DNA from: Toxonevra muliebris
Taxonomy: Eukaryota; Arthropoda; Insecta; Diptera; Pallopteridae
Direction of reading: 5' to 3'
DNA: 64,000 bases
Assembly (NCBI GenBank): GCA_963691655.1
Contig: OY829329.1
Location: 56,557,408 to 56,621,407 of the forward strand
This document shows positions 46,220 through 56,607 of the stretch, piece after piece. The notes under the pieces were generated by a model. That model ran no database searches. It was not told where the DNA came from and saw only the letters and a list, made by a program, of their open reading frames with translations. The number at the start of each line of letters is the position of its first letter. The stretch's first letter is position 1. A program made the translations under genes and the position numbers.

Positions 46220-47430
46220 ACAATCCATACTTAGATTCAGTTAATCTGTATTTTCAGAGGATTAATCTGATCTAAAGTTAAATCTGAAAATTAAATCGAT
46301 ATGAATTCAGTATGCGTTCATGATCACACCGGGTTTCAATATCATCACTAGAGACCAACATTTTCAACTTTTGATACTAGTAGCAAAATATTTTAAAGAT
46401 CACTAAAAATTGGCTAACAATTCAGCAGATTCGTTGATGCGTATCTGCTGAAAGTTAATTAGATACGCGCCCAATTCACAGAGAGAGAGAGAGAGAGTTC
46501 AGAATTACTAGAAACCAAAATATTAGGTTTTCAAAACCAATAGAAATATTTTTAAAATTGCTAGAACTTTTCCCTGATAGTTTTCGCAAAATTGAAATTA
46601 ACTTTCAATTTCGTTTATTTCAAAAATTTGACTCAACAGCGAAACTCTTCTACAGATTCGTGTTCAGCGCTTGTCCCTTCATCATGTTTAAATTAAGATT
46701 CAATTGATCTGGATTTGCTGAGAATTAATCTGGTTTGTGGTTGTATTTAAATCCAGTTCCATTGTTTTTCAAAAACTTTTAGATTTTGAAATTAAACAGT
46801 AATATCTTTCGAAGTTCTAGAACTTTGCCGTGATAGCCCTTCAAATATGGCCAAAAAATTTAACAGATTCAATTGATGTGGATTTCTTGAGAGCTTATCT
46901 GACATGCTGTTTGACTTGTTTGACCCGAATTCTTGCTGTATTTTTGCTTTTAGCACGCCCTGTTTGCGATCTAAACAAAATTTAATATCGCAGAAATTTT
47001 CGATTCTCGAAATTTTCGATTTTTGTTATAAATACTATGTTGGTTCTGATAGTTTTTCAAAAATGCACAAAAACACGTTTTTAGAAATGGGTTTTTAACT
47101 TAATTATTTCAAAAATTTGAATTAATAAGGAAATTCTCTATTAGATTTTTAAGCCTTACCACTTGTAATAACTTTTACCGTGCTAGATCTTTGCCCTAAT
47201 AGTTCTCCGAAAATACTCAACAATTTTAGCAGATTACATTGAATTGGGTTTTCTAGAGGTAATCTGATCAGTGTATGAACCCAAACTCATTCGAAAAAAT
47301 CATGCTTTATAGTACTCCCGGTGTTCGTTCAAGTTCGCCCAGTGATTCACTTCAATATATATAAAAAAAAACAATATTTTTCTAGGACTTTGCCTTATAT
47401 TTCTCCCAAAATAGCCAAAACGCGATTTTG
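46220..47430. repeat. Degenerate long tandem repeat (about 200-370-bp spacing)
   Basis: Two anchors recur in order. One is an AATTGATCTGGATT...TTAATCTG-like block (about 46230, 46690, 46868 and 47228). The other is a TAGAACTTTGCC...ATAG block (about 46560, 46815, 47182 and 47382). Spacing is irregular and identity low, so this is an old satellite-like array. Confidence 0.55.
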
Positions 47431-47961
47431 AATATTAATTTTTTATTCAAAAATAAAGAAATTAGAGCTTGGGAAGCAAAATTTAGTGGTGAAAATCTTG
47501 AATTTTGCTTTCATCGTACTTACTTAAATATCACTGTGAAAAAATTATTTTTTCTCGTTTAGATCGATACTATTACTTTATACTGTGATATTACTGCTTT
47601 AAGTAGCAATCACTGCTATTTTTGAAAAAACGCAGTGTCTAAAATAGCTGCTACCCAAATATCAGCCCGTTTAAGGTTCATACTGCTGTTTGTCTCTTCG
47701 ATACCCTGTATTAAATTATGTAATTATTTTTTAAATTTTAAAAAATCAAATCAAATTGAAATAATTTTTGAGCTACAATATATCATAGCATAATATCTAT
47801 ATTTTGTAGCGTTAATGTAAATTTAATGATCAAACAATTGAAATCAATTATTTTTTCAGACCATTAGAGAGAAAAAAAAAATCATTAAAAATTAATCAAC
47901 AAATCAGTTAATTTAGTTGTGTTTAGTTCACCAAACTGAAAAGAACTTAAAAAACCAAAAA

Positions 47962-48045
47962 ATGTCAAAATACAAAATATTGGCACCGGAACTATTTACG
48001 TTAATTTTCATTTGGCGGAATTTCAATATAATTAATGGCAAGCCT
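47962..48045 (+). CDS. DUF1091 gene exon 1
   Basis: 28 codons, MSKYKILAPELF to NGKP, supplying the hydrophobic N-terminus. The donor CCT|GTTAGT fits a consensus fly splice site. An alternative non-ATG extension upstream is unlikely. Confidence 0.68.
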
Positions 48046-48612
48046 GTTAGTATGGAATACAATTTATTTACAAGTATATACGAAATTACCTTTAATTCTT
48101 TTTTTTAGAATGGCTGTTATCAAATAGCATTTGTGCAGACCGCTTGGACCGAAAACAGACCAAATTTTCTTGTCAATATGACATTCGGAGACCAAGGTGT
48201 CATCTCATCTACAAATGTTATTAAAAAAGATATTGCATCACCTATAAGCTATATGGCTTTGGTACAAAAAGATAGCAATGGCCACGAGAACACCATGTTT
48301 AATGTGACCTCAAGGCTATGCGATTTTCTAAATGTGGTCAATAAAGTTCCGGCCTTTAAATCAATTGCTCATGGTATGCTGAAACAGAGTAATTATACCT
48401 TTAGCTGCCCGATGAAGAAAGGAATATATGTTATGGGAAATTTACGTGTTAATAATCGTAATCCATTTTTGGCTGTTATGTATAAACCGAAAAGGCTTTT
48501 TAATTTTCAAGGTGGTCTATTTGAAGAAATGCCAAATAAATCTCTGATACCATTGAGTACTTATAATATTATAGCGAAAGTTGTGAAGAGATCGTGTCTT
48601 AGAGATGAATAA
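47962..48612 (+). CDS. DUF1091-family small protein, probably secreted
   Basis: Join of 47962-48045 and 48109-48612, 195 residues. The ATG sits in a good context (CAAAAAATG). The 63-nt intron runs from CCT|GTTAGT to TTTTTTAG|AAT, phase 0. The N-terminus (KILAPELFTLIFIWRNF) is hydrophobic and could be a signal peptide. The rest has the DUF1091 pattern: an SRLCDFL block (Cys 99), then a QSNYTFSCPMKKGIYV block (Cys 128), with further cysteines at 31 and 191. Members are numerous, fast-evolving and mostly uncharacterised in flies; a lipid- or ligand-binding fold has been suggested. It stands alone with no host gene nearby. AATAAA overlaps the stop codon. Confidence 0.8.
48109..48612 (+). CDS. DUF1091 gene exon 2
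   Basis: 167 codons starting NGCYQIAFVQTAWTENRP and ending KRSCLRDE then TAA. It carries the whole recognisable domain and is fully open. Confidence 0.85.
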   Translation, partial: NGCYQIAFVQTAWTENRPNFLVNMTFGDQGVISSTNVIKKDIASPISYMALVQKDSNGHENTMFNVTSRLCDFLNVVNKVPAFKSIAHGMLKQSNYTFSCPMKKGIYVMGNLRVNNRNPFLAVMYKPKRLFNFQGGLFEEMPNKSLIPLSTYNIIAKVVKRSCLRDE

Positions 48613-48879
48613 AATAAGAGAGATAGAAGCGAAAGAGTGAAAATTTACGAAATTACGATTAAAATATGTTTTAATATTGACTACATACTTATTTTTTTTA
48701 GTCTTTGTAGAAATATGGGCTTTTGTCATGTATCTACTCTAGAAAGGTTAGCCATTCGAACAATTAGGCTTACAGCTTAAGTTCGAGGGTTGAATTTCGC
48801 ATTTCCTTTTTATATTTTCAAATTTTGCAGGAGGTATTTAATATATAATATAATAATATGAATTTCAATTTTAGGTGTT

Positions 48880-49400
48880 GTGAGCCCCAATTTTTATAAG
48901 CAATCATTAGCTGAGGTATCAGCTTTTAATCCTCTCCCTACTATGCTATTTTCAATCGTGAACACTCAATTTGTCCCCTCACCGCCTTTTCTACTATCAT
49001 TAGTTGCGTTTTGAACCTTAAATCCAACCTCCATCGCGTTTTCATAAGCCTTTAGTTGATATGGGATCCCGGAATCTTTTCCCTACCATGCTATCTGCAA
49101 CTATTAGTTCAACTGTGAATTCCAATTCTCCACTTTAAACCTTCTAAGCGACCATTAGCTGAAACGAGGACATCGCAATCCTCCCCTCACCACCTTTTCT
49201 ATTATCATACGCTAAGCTAAGCTTACTTTGTTGTGTGTGCAACTTAGCAATGTCTGAGTTAAGAATCCAAAACTGCCCCCAGCTCCTAATCTACTACTAT
49301 TAGTTGATATATGAACCCCAATTTTCTCCCTATCATAATATATGCAACCTTTAGTTGAGGTGTGAACCGTAATCTTCCCCCAACCATTCCTCCAAAAATC
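48880..49400. repeat. Degenerate about 60-80-bp repeat with ATTAGYTGA core
   Basis: The core ATTAGCTGA/ATTAGTTGA recurs at least six times. Each time it is followed by a GTGAACC-like piece and a C-rich CTCCC(T)A(C)TATCATGCTAT stretch. The C-rich, A-poor look separates it from its surroundings. It starts about 270 bp after the DUF1091 stop. Confidence 0.6.
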
Positions 49401-51200
49401 CTTAGAACTTAAAAATAATTTCTTGTGGATTTAGCACGAATTTACTTTTTCTAAAATGATTTTTAAATTATTTGGCTAATTTCATTTTCCAACTCGAAAC
49501 CTCAAAGGCGTATTCTTCCATTTTATATCATTGTTGTTGTTTTTTGTTGTTGCATGCGCATGACCAAAATTAACTTTATTGTTTTTTTCTTTTGCTGTTT
49601 TGGTTTTTACTTTTTTCCAATTAATTTCACAATTACACAAGAATTACTCATTAATTTCGTATTACGCTCATTATTTATTAAATGATTTTAAATTTATTCT
49701 CTCCCTCTGACTTCTACTCCCCTCTTCTGTTTTTGCATTATAATTTTTCCCATTGCTGTGCTTAATTTTTTTTTTTTATTCTATCTTTTTTACATTAATT
49801 TGCTCGTTTTTTGTTTTTGTCTTACCGCCATTTTTACGCAATTATCTGAGCGCACACATTACGGTGGAACGTGTATGCCTCAAAGGCTTTAATTGTTCAT
49901 TTAATAATGTCCGTAATGTTTTTCATTCTTTTATTTTTATATAAAAAAAAAAAAAAAATACTTAATTAAAATAAAAATGATTTTATTATCATCAGCTGGC
50001 ACGAAAATAATTATGTTTCCATAGCTAAAAGCCATAACAGCATAAATGAGTTTTATATTTTTGCATGGAGAAAGTATTCAAAAAAGTATGTAGGTCCTTC
50101 TATCTTTTTCGTCCATGGATCCCTATTGGCTGGGATCAATTTCACGGAGCTCCTAGAAGCAATAAGTTTGTGTTTAGAGCTTTAGCTATATTCAAATTTT
50201 TTTTTTAATTTAAAAATCCAAAACATAAATGTTTTGAATTCAAAGAAAAAAATCGTACATATTTCCACGGAACCCTTGGAAAATTTTGTTGAACCCCGGT
50301 GTTCCATGGAGCACAGTTTGGAGACTAATGATATAGATGATTAAAATATTTTCAACATGATTTAATTGAAATTATTCTAATGTATACATCAGGGATTGTG
50401 TTCATACACAGTTTACTGCCACTCGTAAGCAACATGCAAGTATGAATGAAACAGAGTTAAAACGAATAAGTCGAACTCGAGAGATTCGTGATTGAGAATG
50501 CCAACGAAGTTCGAAAATATTCCAATCTCTCGCAGTATACGTATTCATAAATATTCACAAGTATTCGCAAATATTCACAATTATTCGAAAATATTCTCAA
50601 ATTTCAAAATTTCTGTGTTCACTTGCTGAGGATCTTTGGTATACATATGTTTGTAAAACTATTTCAGAATTCCACACAGTTTAGTATTTATAATTAAAAA
50701 TTTATTTCATATTTTAGAGTATAACTCGAACTATGCTGTTTTATCTTAATGTGCAATTATACGTTGGTAACAGTGTATTTCTGCAATTTAGTTTTATTTT
50801 CATATTTGTCCGTGATTTTTATTTAAAAATAAAAAATAATTGAGCTGTATGTGAAATGAGTTGATTGCACATATAATCAAATTGACAGTTGTCAATATTA
50901 ATGAGAAATAATGTACTGTATCTAGGCGATCTGATGCTTTTGGCATATATCTGCTTCTACATTTAACAAAATAGTTTACAAAATACGAGGCTTAACTCCC
51001 CGATAGGGAGTTGCATTGGTAGATTCCATTCAATATCATAATCATCATCGACAGTGTTGTGAGTTTGTTAAACTCTAGTACGTACATATGAAACTTATAA
51101 TATTGTAATGGCCACTAAAATCTAGTACGTAATTGTTATCGATAGTATACAAGACGTCACATAGGATATATATATTGAGATAGACTAGTTGATATAAACG
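49401..51200. other. Spacer without recognised gene
   Basis: AT-rich DNA with poly-T/A runs and a short ATTCACAAATATTC repeat near 50540-50600. Nothing else supported. Confidence 0.5.
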
Positions 51201-51399
51201 TTAGATGGCTTATTTTGCTAAAGTATTTCAGATCTTCATTGTGACAGCAAAATATGAAAATAGGGTGCTAAAAACCAATTAAAATGAAAAAAAAAGTTTA
51301 AATTTGCGAAAACTGGATGCGCTACTCCGAAAAGCGTGATTAAAAAGGATGTTTTACAATGGGTTTGGGATTTTGTATGGAAAAAACATTTATCATGCA

Positions 51400-51927
51400 T
51401 AACGCTCGTATCTATACAGTTTTTCGCGGTAGTATAATGCTTTTTCAGCTCCAAAACCGCATACCGCCTTTTTTACCAAAATACCGCGTTTATACTGAGA
51501 AAAAAAATATAAAATTTTTGAACACTACGAAATTCAAATTTATCAATCACAATGCAAAACGTGTCAGAGAACAAGGGCAACTCGTTGCAAGTATTCCTTT
51601 GAAAGAAGTAGAAACATTGAAGGCGATTCTTATCGTCAAAAGTAACTTGAAATATCCATGCGTTGATTTCTATAAATACCTCATAGCAAAGCCGGAATCG
51701 CTTCGTCAAATTTCTTCAAAGCACAAATTCAATACAACTACAAAAGGAGATATGAAAATGGAGAACGAAGACGATTTCGATGATGGATAAATTGCTTTCC
51801 TGGCTAATTTTCATTGAAAAAAGTTCATACCGCGAAATATACAGTTTTTTTCAAATCGATTTACAGTTTTTTAATAATTTTTGGTAGAAATATACTGTTT
51901 TTGGTCGGAAAAAAGATATGAGCGTTA
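51400..51927 (+). mobile_element. hAT-type element (528 bp) inserted in the palindrome's left arm
   Basis: The ends are TAACGCTCGTATCT and, reversed, TAACGCTCATATCT. The octamer ATCATGCA is duplicated (51392-51399 and 51928-51935). The uninterrupted right arm has the single site ATCTTGCA, so the empty site is preserved in the same locus. The interior has an open frame ending at 51790, with KRVREQGQLVASIPLKEVET, LKYPCVDFYKYLIAKPESL and an acidic tail ENEDDFDDG. This is not recognisable as hAT transposase. Confidence 0.88.
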
Positions 51928-52361
51928 ATCATGCACATAAAAGAATTTCAGATATCTGTTCCTATGTAAAATAGGCCGCTTAAGTGAATGGTTTTTTCAT
52001 AAAACTGAACCGAAACCCACTCCTAGCGCCTAAAGTGACCATTTGGAACTTTTTTCTACGAATTTTTAAATTCATTTAGCATTTTTCTGATTGCGGCAAT
52101 TTTTTTTAAATTAAAGTTCGTAGAATTGTAGGTAATTCAAATTAGTTTATTTATAATACAAAAATTTTTCGAATCGAGTTACATTAGAACTAGTAAATTA
52201 AGTGAACCCGTGTCGAGTACAATCAAATGTCGCCAACAAATTGCAAAAACAAAGCAGACGTTGAAAAAATTGCCTTAAATTAATGAAAGTTACCAATTAA
52301 GAAGTAACTACTAACTTTTAATGTTTTCTCCAATTGCTTGCTTCGAAATTGTTGATTTATA

Positions 52362-53354
52362 TTGGGAGTATGAATGTATAAACTCGTAATTGTGACTAAC
52401 TTCATATCTATCATACGCGCCATTTTTTTGACATTGACAGCTACTCTATCTCGAAGAGCGCCAAAAACACTATAAGAATTGATCTGTCAAATAATTTTCA
52501 TAATTTTACAAAAGTGTTTTACTATAGTTGAAAATGTCGAACCTCGTGCCAACAAAACAACATTTGCGGGAAGTTTTAATTTGCTTCCTCCATTTAAAGA
52601 AAAACGCAACTGAAGCACATCGTTTACTCACTGAAGCTTATTCTGACTGTGCTATAGACGTTAGAATGTGTCAGGTGTGGTATGCCCATTTCAAAAGTGG
52701 TGATTTTGATGTTGAAGACAGGGAACGTTCAGGCGGCCCGAAAAAGTTCGAAAATGAAGAATTTAAGGCATTACTCGAAGAAGATTCATGTCAAACGCAA
52801 CAAGAACTTGCAGAATCTTTAGGAGTTGATCAATCAACCATTTCTAAACGATTAAAAGCATTGGGAATGATTCAAAAGCAAGGAAATTGGGTGCCGTACG
52901 AATTGAAGCCGAGAGACGTCGAACGACGATTTTTCACATGCGAACTGCTGATTGAACGACAGAAAAGAAAGGGTTTTCTGCATCGTATAGTGACTGGCGA
53001 TGAAAAGTGGATACGTTACGATAACCCAAAGCGTAAAAAATCATGAGGACCGCCCGGACATGCATCAACATCAACGGCAAAGCCGAACATCCATGGATCC
53101 AAGCTCATGCTGTGTATTTGGTAGGATATGAAAGGTGTCGTGTATTATGAGCTGTTGAAACCGAATGAAACGATCACTGGCGACCGCTACCGACTACAAT
53201 TGATGCGTTTGAGCCGAGCATTAAAGGATAGGAGGCCAGAATATGAGAATAGAAACGTCAAATTTATTCTTCAGCTACAATGCTCGGCCGCATGTTGCAA
53301 GGCAAGTGAAGACATACTTGGAAACGCTGAAATGGGAAGTGCTACCCCACCCGC
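52362..53354 (+). mobile_element. 3'-truncated mariner copy in the palindrome spacer
   Basis: It starts TTGGGAGTATGAATGTATAA after TA (52360-52361) and is collinear with the copy at 20364-21598 in opposite orientation. The match ends at CCCCACCCGC (53354). The third catalytic region, the C-terminus and the right inverted repeat are missing. Confidence 0.92.
52534..53354 (+). pseudogene. Truncated mariner transposase pseudogene
   Basis: Opens MSNLVPTKQHLREVLICFLH and stays open through VWYAHFKSGDFDVEDRE, LGVDQSTISKRLKALGMIQK and RIVTGDEKWIRYDN to a stop at 53046. After a frame change it resumes at MKGVVYYELLKPNETI. The second catalytic site reads SYNARPHV, so Tyr replaces Asp as in the other copy. 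Two bases are lost just before it, and the sequence then ends before the third Asp. Its N-terminal half is more intact than that of the full-length copy. Confidence 0.92.
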
Positions 53355-53734
53355 AAGCAAGTAGTACAAAAACAGGGTTGAGTTTCAAGAGTTTTAAAAA
53401 CAACTTTTTGGGATAAGTGCTCGTTCGAGCTGTCACATTCAGGGGCATTCGTTTTAACTTTTTGTACGGTTTTATAAATAAATTAAAGTTTTTATTTTGG
53501 TTGTAAAAAATAAAAATCAGAAAGCAAGTATATTGATTTTATATAAAAAATTTTTAATAATAAGCACTTAAAAGAAAATTTATTGGAACATTTAAAGAAA
53601 AAACAAGTAAAACAAGAACACAGAGTGAACTGGAATTTGATAAATACCTATAACAAATAAAAATTAAAGTTGTAGTTAAATAGCTTATTAACAAAATTTA
53701 AAAAGCTATTTGAATTTTTAAATTATTTTCACTA

Positions 53735-53885
53735 ATCGTGTTAAACGAGGGATTCAGCTATTTGCAAATCGTGTTGGAAGGAAATCGTGCTATAGTGGTA
53801 TCGTGTTATATGGGGATCTCCGCTATTAACAAATCGTGTTGGAGCGAAATCGTGCTCTACGAGTGCCGTGTTGTACGTGGGAAAC
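53735..53885. repeat. Degenerate ATCGTGTT / ATCGTGCT tandem repeat
   Basis: AAATCGTGTTGGAAGGAAAT and AAATCGTGTTGGAGCGAAAT lie about 70 bp apart, each followed by CGTGCTATAG/CGTGCTCTAC and CGTGTTATAT/CGTGTTGTAC. The unit contains several CGTG-based subrepeats, in the spacer of the palindrome. Confidence 0.7.
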
Positions 53886-54916
53886 CAGTACATATAATAC
53901 TTTAATTGACAGACGTAAATAAAGATTACAAATTTCCACGATAAGATAATTTTTTCAACTCTAGCTTTGTTTTTTCATGCAATTTTTTGACGACATTTGT
54001 CAAAGGTGAACTTGATTGTACTCGACATGGGTTCGCTAAAAGTTAATTTACTAGTTTAAATATAACTCGATTTGAAAAAATTACCTACAATCCTACGTAC
54101 TTTAATTTTAAAAAAATTACCGCTATCTTCAAAATCCTAACGGGTGAGTTTAAAAATTCGTAAAAAAAACTGCCAAATGGTCACTTTAAGCTCTAGGGGT
54201 TTCTTTCTGTTCACTTGCATCAAAAAACTGGATACACCATCCGCTTAAGCGGCCTATTTTAAATAGGAGTAAATATCTGAAATTCTTTTATGTGCAAGAT
54301 AAATGTTTTTTCCATACAAGATCCCAAACCCATTGTAAAACAAACTTTTAAATCACGCTTTTCGGAGTAGCTCATCCAGTTTTCGCAAATTTAAACTTTT
54401 TTTTTCATTTTAATTAGTTTTTAGCACCCTATTTTCGAAGATCTGAATACTTTAACGAAATGTAAGGAGCAATTAAGCTATCTAATACACGTGTATCATA
54501 TAATTTATCCGCTCTCAACATATCATCCTAATAAATTAATAATTATAACTTTGAAGTATATCATCATCGTTGGTATTTAAGTATACAACAGACAGCGCTT
54601 TGAAAAAGTTCAATCCCAATCAAACTTTATATCTGCTGATGGTTTTATTAATCAAAACGTTAAGTCTAAGCGAATTTCTTGGTTTCGACGCTATTATAAC
54701 TCCGCCGTTTTGAATTTTCAAAAAGTGCCAGAGAGTTTACGAAAGTATTGATTTCAGTGGAATTGTAAGCCGCACTGAATTCTGAACAAGGGATGTCGTT
54801 TTGACTGAGAACGATCCATATACCTACGACCACTAGAGGTTTCAAGAGTAGTGAGTGGATGAAGGAGTGGGTTGGAAATGAAACGAACAATGTCTCGACA
54901 ATTTTTGCTTGTTTAA

Positions 54917-55210
54917 CACGTTCGCGGACACTCAAAATTGTTTGGCGACTCTCTTAAAGTAATCGTAATATTTAAATTTTTATTATACACGTTTTTTCCA
55001 AGTTCTAACAATATCACATTTTATTAGTTATATACACTGAATACTGAAGCATTTACTTTGATATATATTTCAGTTCTTTTGTGGATTATGTGGACGCTAT
55101 ATAGAATTGAATGCCGAAATTTATATTATAGATTTAAATGCTATAACATTCACGTTATATATTGTGACACCATAAAAATAAATGTTATAGCATTCAAGTC
55201 CGCGAACGTG
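54917..55210. mobile_element. TTAA-flanked inverted-repeat MITE (294 bp)
   Basis: TTAA at 54913-54916 and 55211-55214. The terminal repeats are perfect for 13 bp (CACGTTCGCGGAC). An internal near-palindrome around AATGCTATAACATTCACG (55140) pairs with TGTTATAGCATTCAAG (55180). The perfect ends suggest a younger copy than the other TTAA elements. Confidence 0.85.
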
Positions 55211-55399
55211 TTAACTGAAGTCTAGAAACTGAATTTCTCAATCACCTCATATTTTTGAGATAAATTGAGTTGAAAATCTACAAAAACGCGTTCTTGAAGT
55301 ATCAGTAACATGATTTTCGGCACCCTAGGACTTTAAAAGATATCTCTGGGTAAAGATATTGCAATTATTTCAAAAAATATAATATTAATATTGGGACAA

Positions 55400-55674
55400 G
55401 ACGACCTCGATAGTATAATGGGTAAAGCAATGAATTTTCACTCGGAGGCGTTCGGGTTCAATTCCCGTTTTGGTTTGGTGGTTAATTCTCGTAATCTTCT
55501 TATATTCACTATCAATATGAAGTGTATGAGAATTATAAGAAAGTGTACAAGTGCACACCTTGGTAGGTAATGGCAAAACCACCCAGTGAAAATATATTGC
55601 CACAATGCCGTTTGGAACTGGCGTTAAACTGTAGGCCCAATCATGTGGTATCACAATGGGCTGTTCTGGCATAA
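55400..55674 (+). repeat. tRNA-headed SINE, subfamily A
   Basis: The head is GACGACCTCGATAGTATAAT with B-box-like GGGTTCAATTCCCG. The body is AATGGCAAAACCACCCAG, GCCGTTTGGAACTGGCGTT, AAACTGTAGGCCC and GGTATCACAATGGGC. The (CCTAA)n tail is absent, so it is slightly 3'-truncated relative to 14397-14708. Confidence 0.85.
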
Positions 55675-55849
55675 GGAAATGTTCAAAAATTCTCTTAACT
55701 CTCACATGTACGTATACCAAAGTTTTACACAAAAGCTGAGCAAAAACTTGACATTCTGAGCCAATAGGGAGATTTTGGCTATTAGGCTTCACGATCAGGG
55801 AACTGAAGTCTTTTGAAATATGCTCAAAGTTAGTTTGGGAATATCGAAA

Positions 55850-55985
55850 TTTCTCCATAAAAGATAATATAAAAGAAAGGGACAATCCACTGGACTCAGA
55901 TTCCTAAACTTACATAGTAATCTACTAATCGAGAAGTTTAACCCAAAACGAGCAGAGCTTTGCCTCAAGCTAAGTAAAGCTGACA
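55850..55985 (+). pseudogene. LINE C-terminal (RNase H-adjacent) relic
   Basis: One frame reads NLLIEKFNPKRAELCLKLSK, close to KLLIGKFDPSRAALCLKLNK in the better preserved relic at 61772-62171 (minus). Stops follow at once. Only this short shared block supports the call. Confidence 0.5.
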
Positions 55986-56607
55986 ACTGAGAATAGTCAG
56001 AAGATTTTTTTAAGGGTAATACAAATTAAGAGAACGCATTCAAAAGTTAAATATGAAACCCGGCAGTATTTGTCGGTTTTGTTTGACAAAAATTAAGACG
56101 CCAGTGCACACCATCTCGCGCTTCAAGGCATTCATACCAAAAAGTTGGCCTACTCTAACTGTAATTTTTCAATAAAAAACAGGTTCTTATTAGCCAATAC
56201 TTTTCTAACCTATAACAATTGCCTTTGTTATTGCAGGTTCTTCCTGCTTATAATTAAGCAAGGGTTCGATAACCAAAAGTAGGATTTCGTTTTGAAATGA
56301 TTTATCTCTTATTAAACTATTTTCCAAATTTCTAAAACATAAAGTATTTACTGCTGTGATATTAAAATTCAATTCCACTTCCATTGTTAAGTATAAGGAT
56401 ATATGTGACCAGCCTCTGTTTTAAGTGAATACTTACATTATTATACTATAAGATTACTTGTTTCCGATTGCTGAAGTAACTGAAAAAAACTTAGTTATAC
56501 ATTTTATAATCAATATAAGAAAAAAATACTTACTTTCGAAAGTGTAGAATCACCCATACGTAAGAAACTTGTTATACACCTTAAAATACAGCTTCTACAT
56601 ACACAAA

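Larger units (their letters stand above)
43976..47960. other. Region without gene upstream of the DUF1091 gene
   Basis: Contains a 36-bp tandem duplication (44722-44793), CCTG-rich simple sequence near 45370, an (AG)n run near 46482 and a long degenerate repeat (46220-47430). No coding homology was seen. The promoter of the following gene should lie within its last few hundred bases, but no TATA box is convincing. Confidence 0.5.
51201..54485. mobile_element. Large palindromic (foldback-like) composite element
   Basis: The left arm is 51201-52276 and the right arm 53941-54485 in reverse complement. After removing the inserted hAT-type element and its duplicated octamer, the left arm is about 540 bp, matching the 545-bp right arm. 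Shared strings include GAAAATAGGGTGCTAAAAAC, GTTTAAATTTGCGAAAACTG, CTACTCCGAAAAGCGTGATT, ACAATGGGTTTGGGAT, AATAGGCCGCTTAAG, AAAGTGACCATTTGG and GTCGAGTACAATCAA. The outermost match is TTAGATGGCTTA / TTAGATAGCTTA. The arms differ by small indels and substitutions, so the structure is old. The spacer (52277-53940) contains a mariner fragment and a GTGTT repeat. No transposase of its own is recognised. Confidence 0.85.

Noticed and set aside
55795..55986. Minus-strand 63-codon frame as a gene
   Set aside because: The plus strand there matches a LINE C-terminal block, so the minus frame is a shadow.
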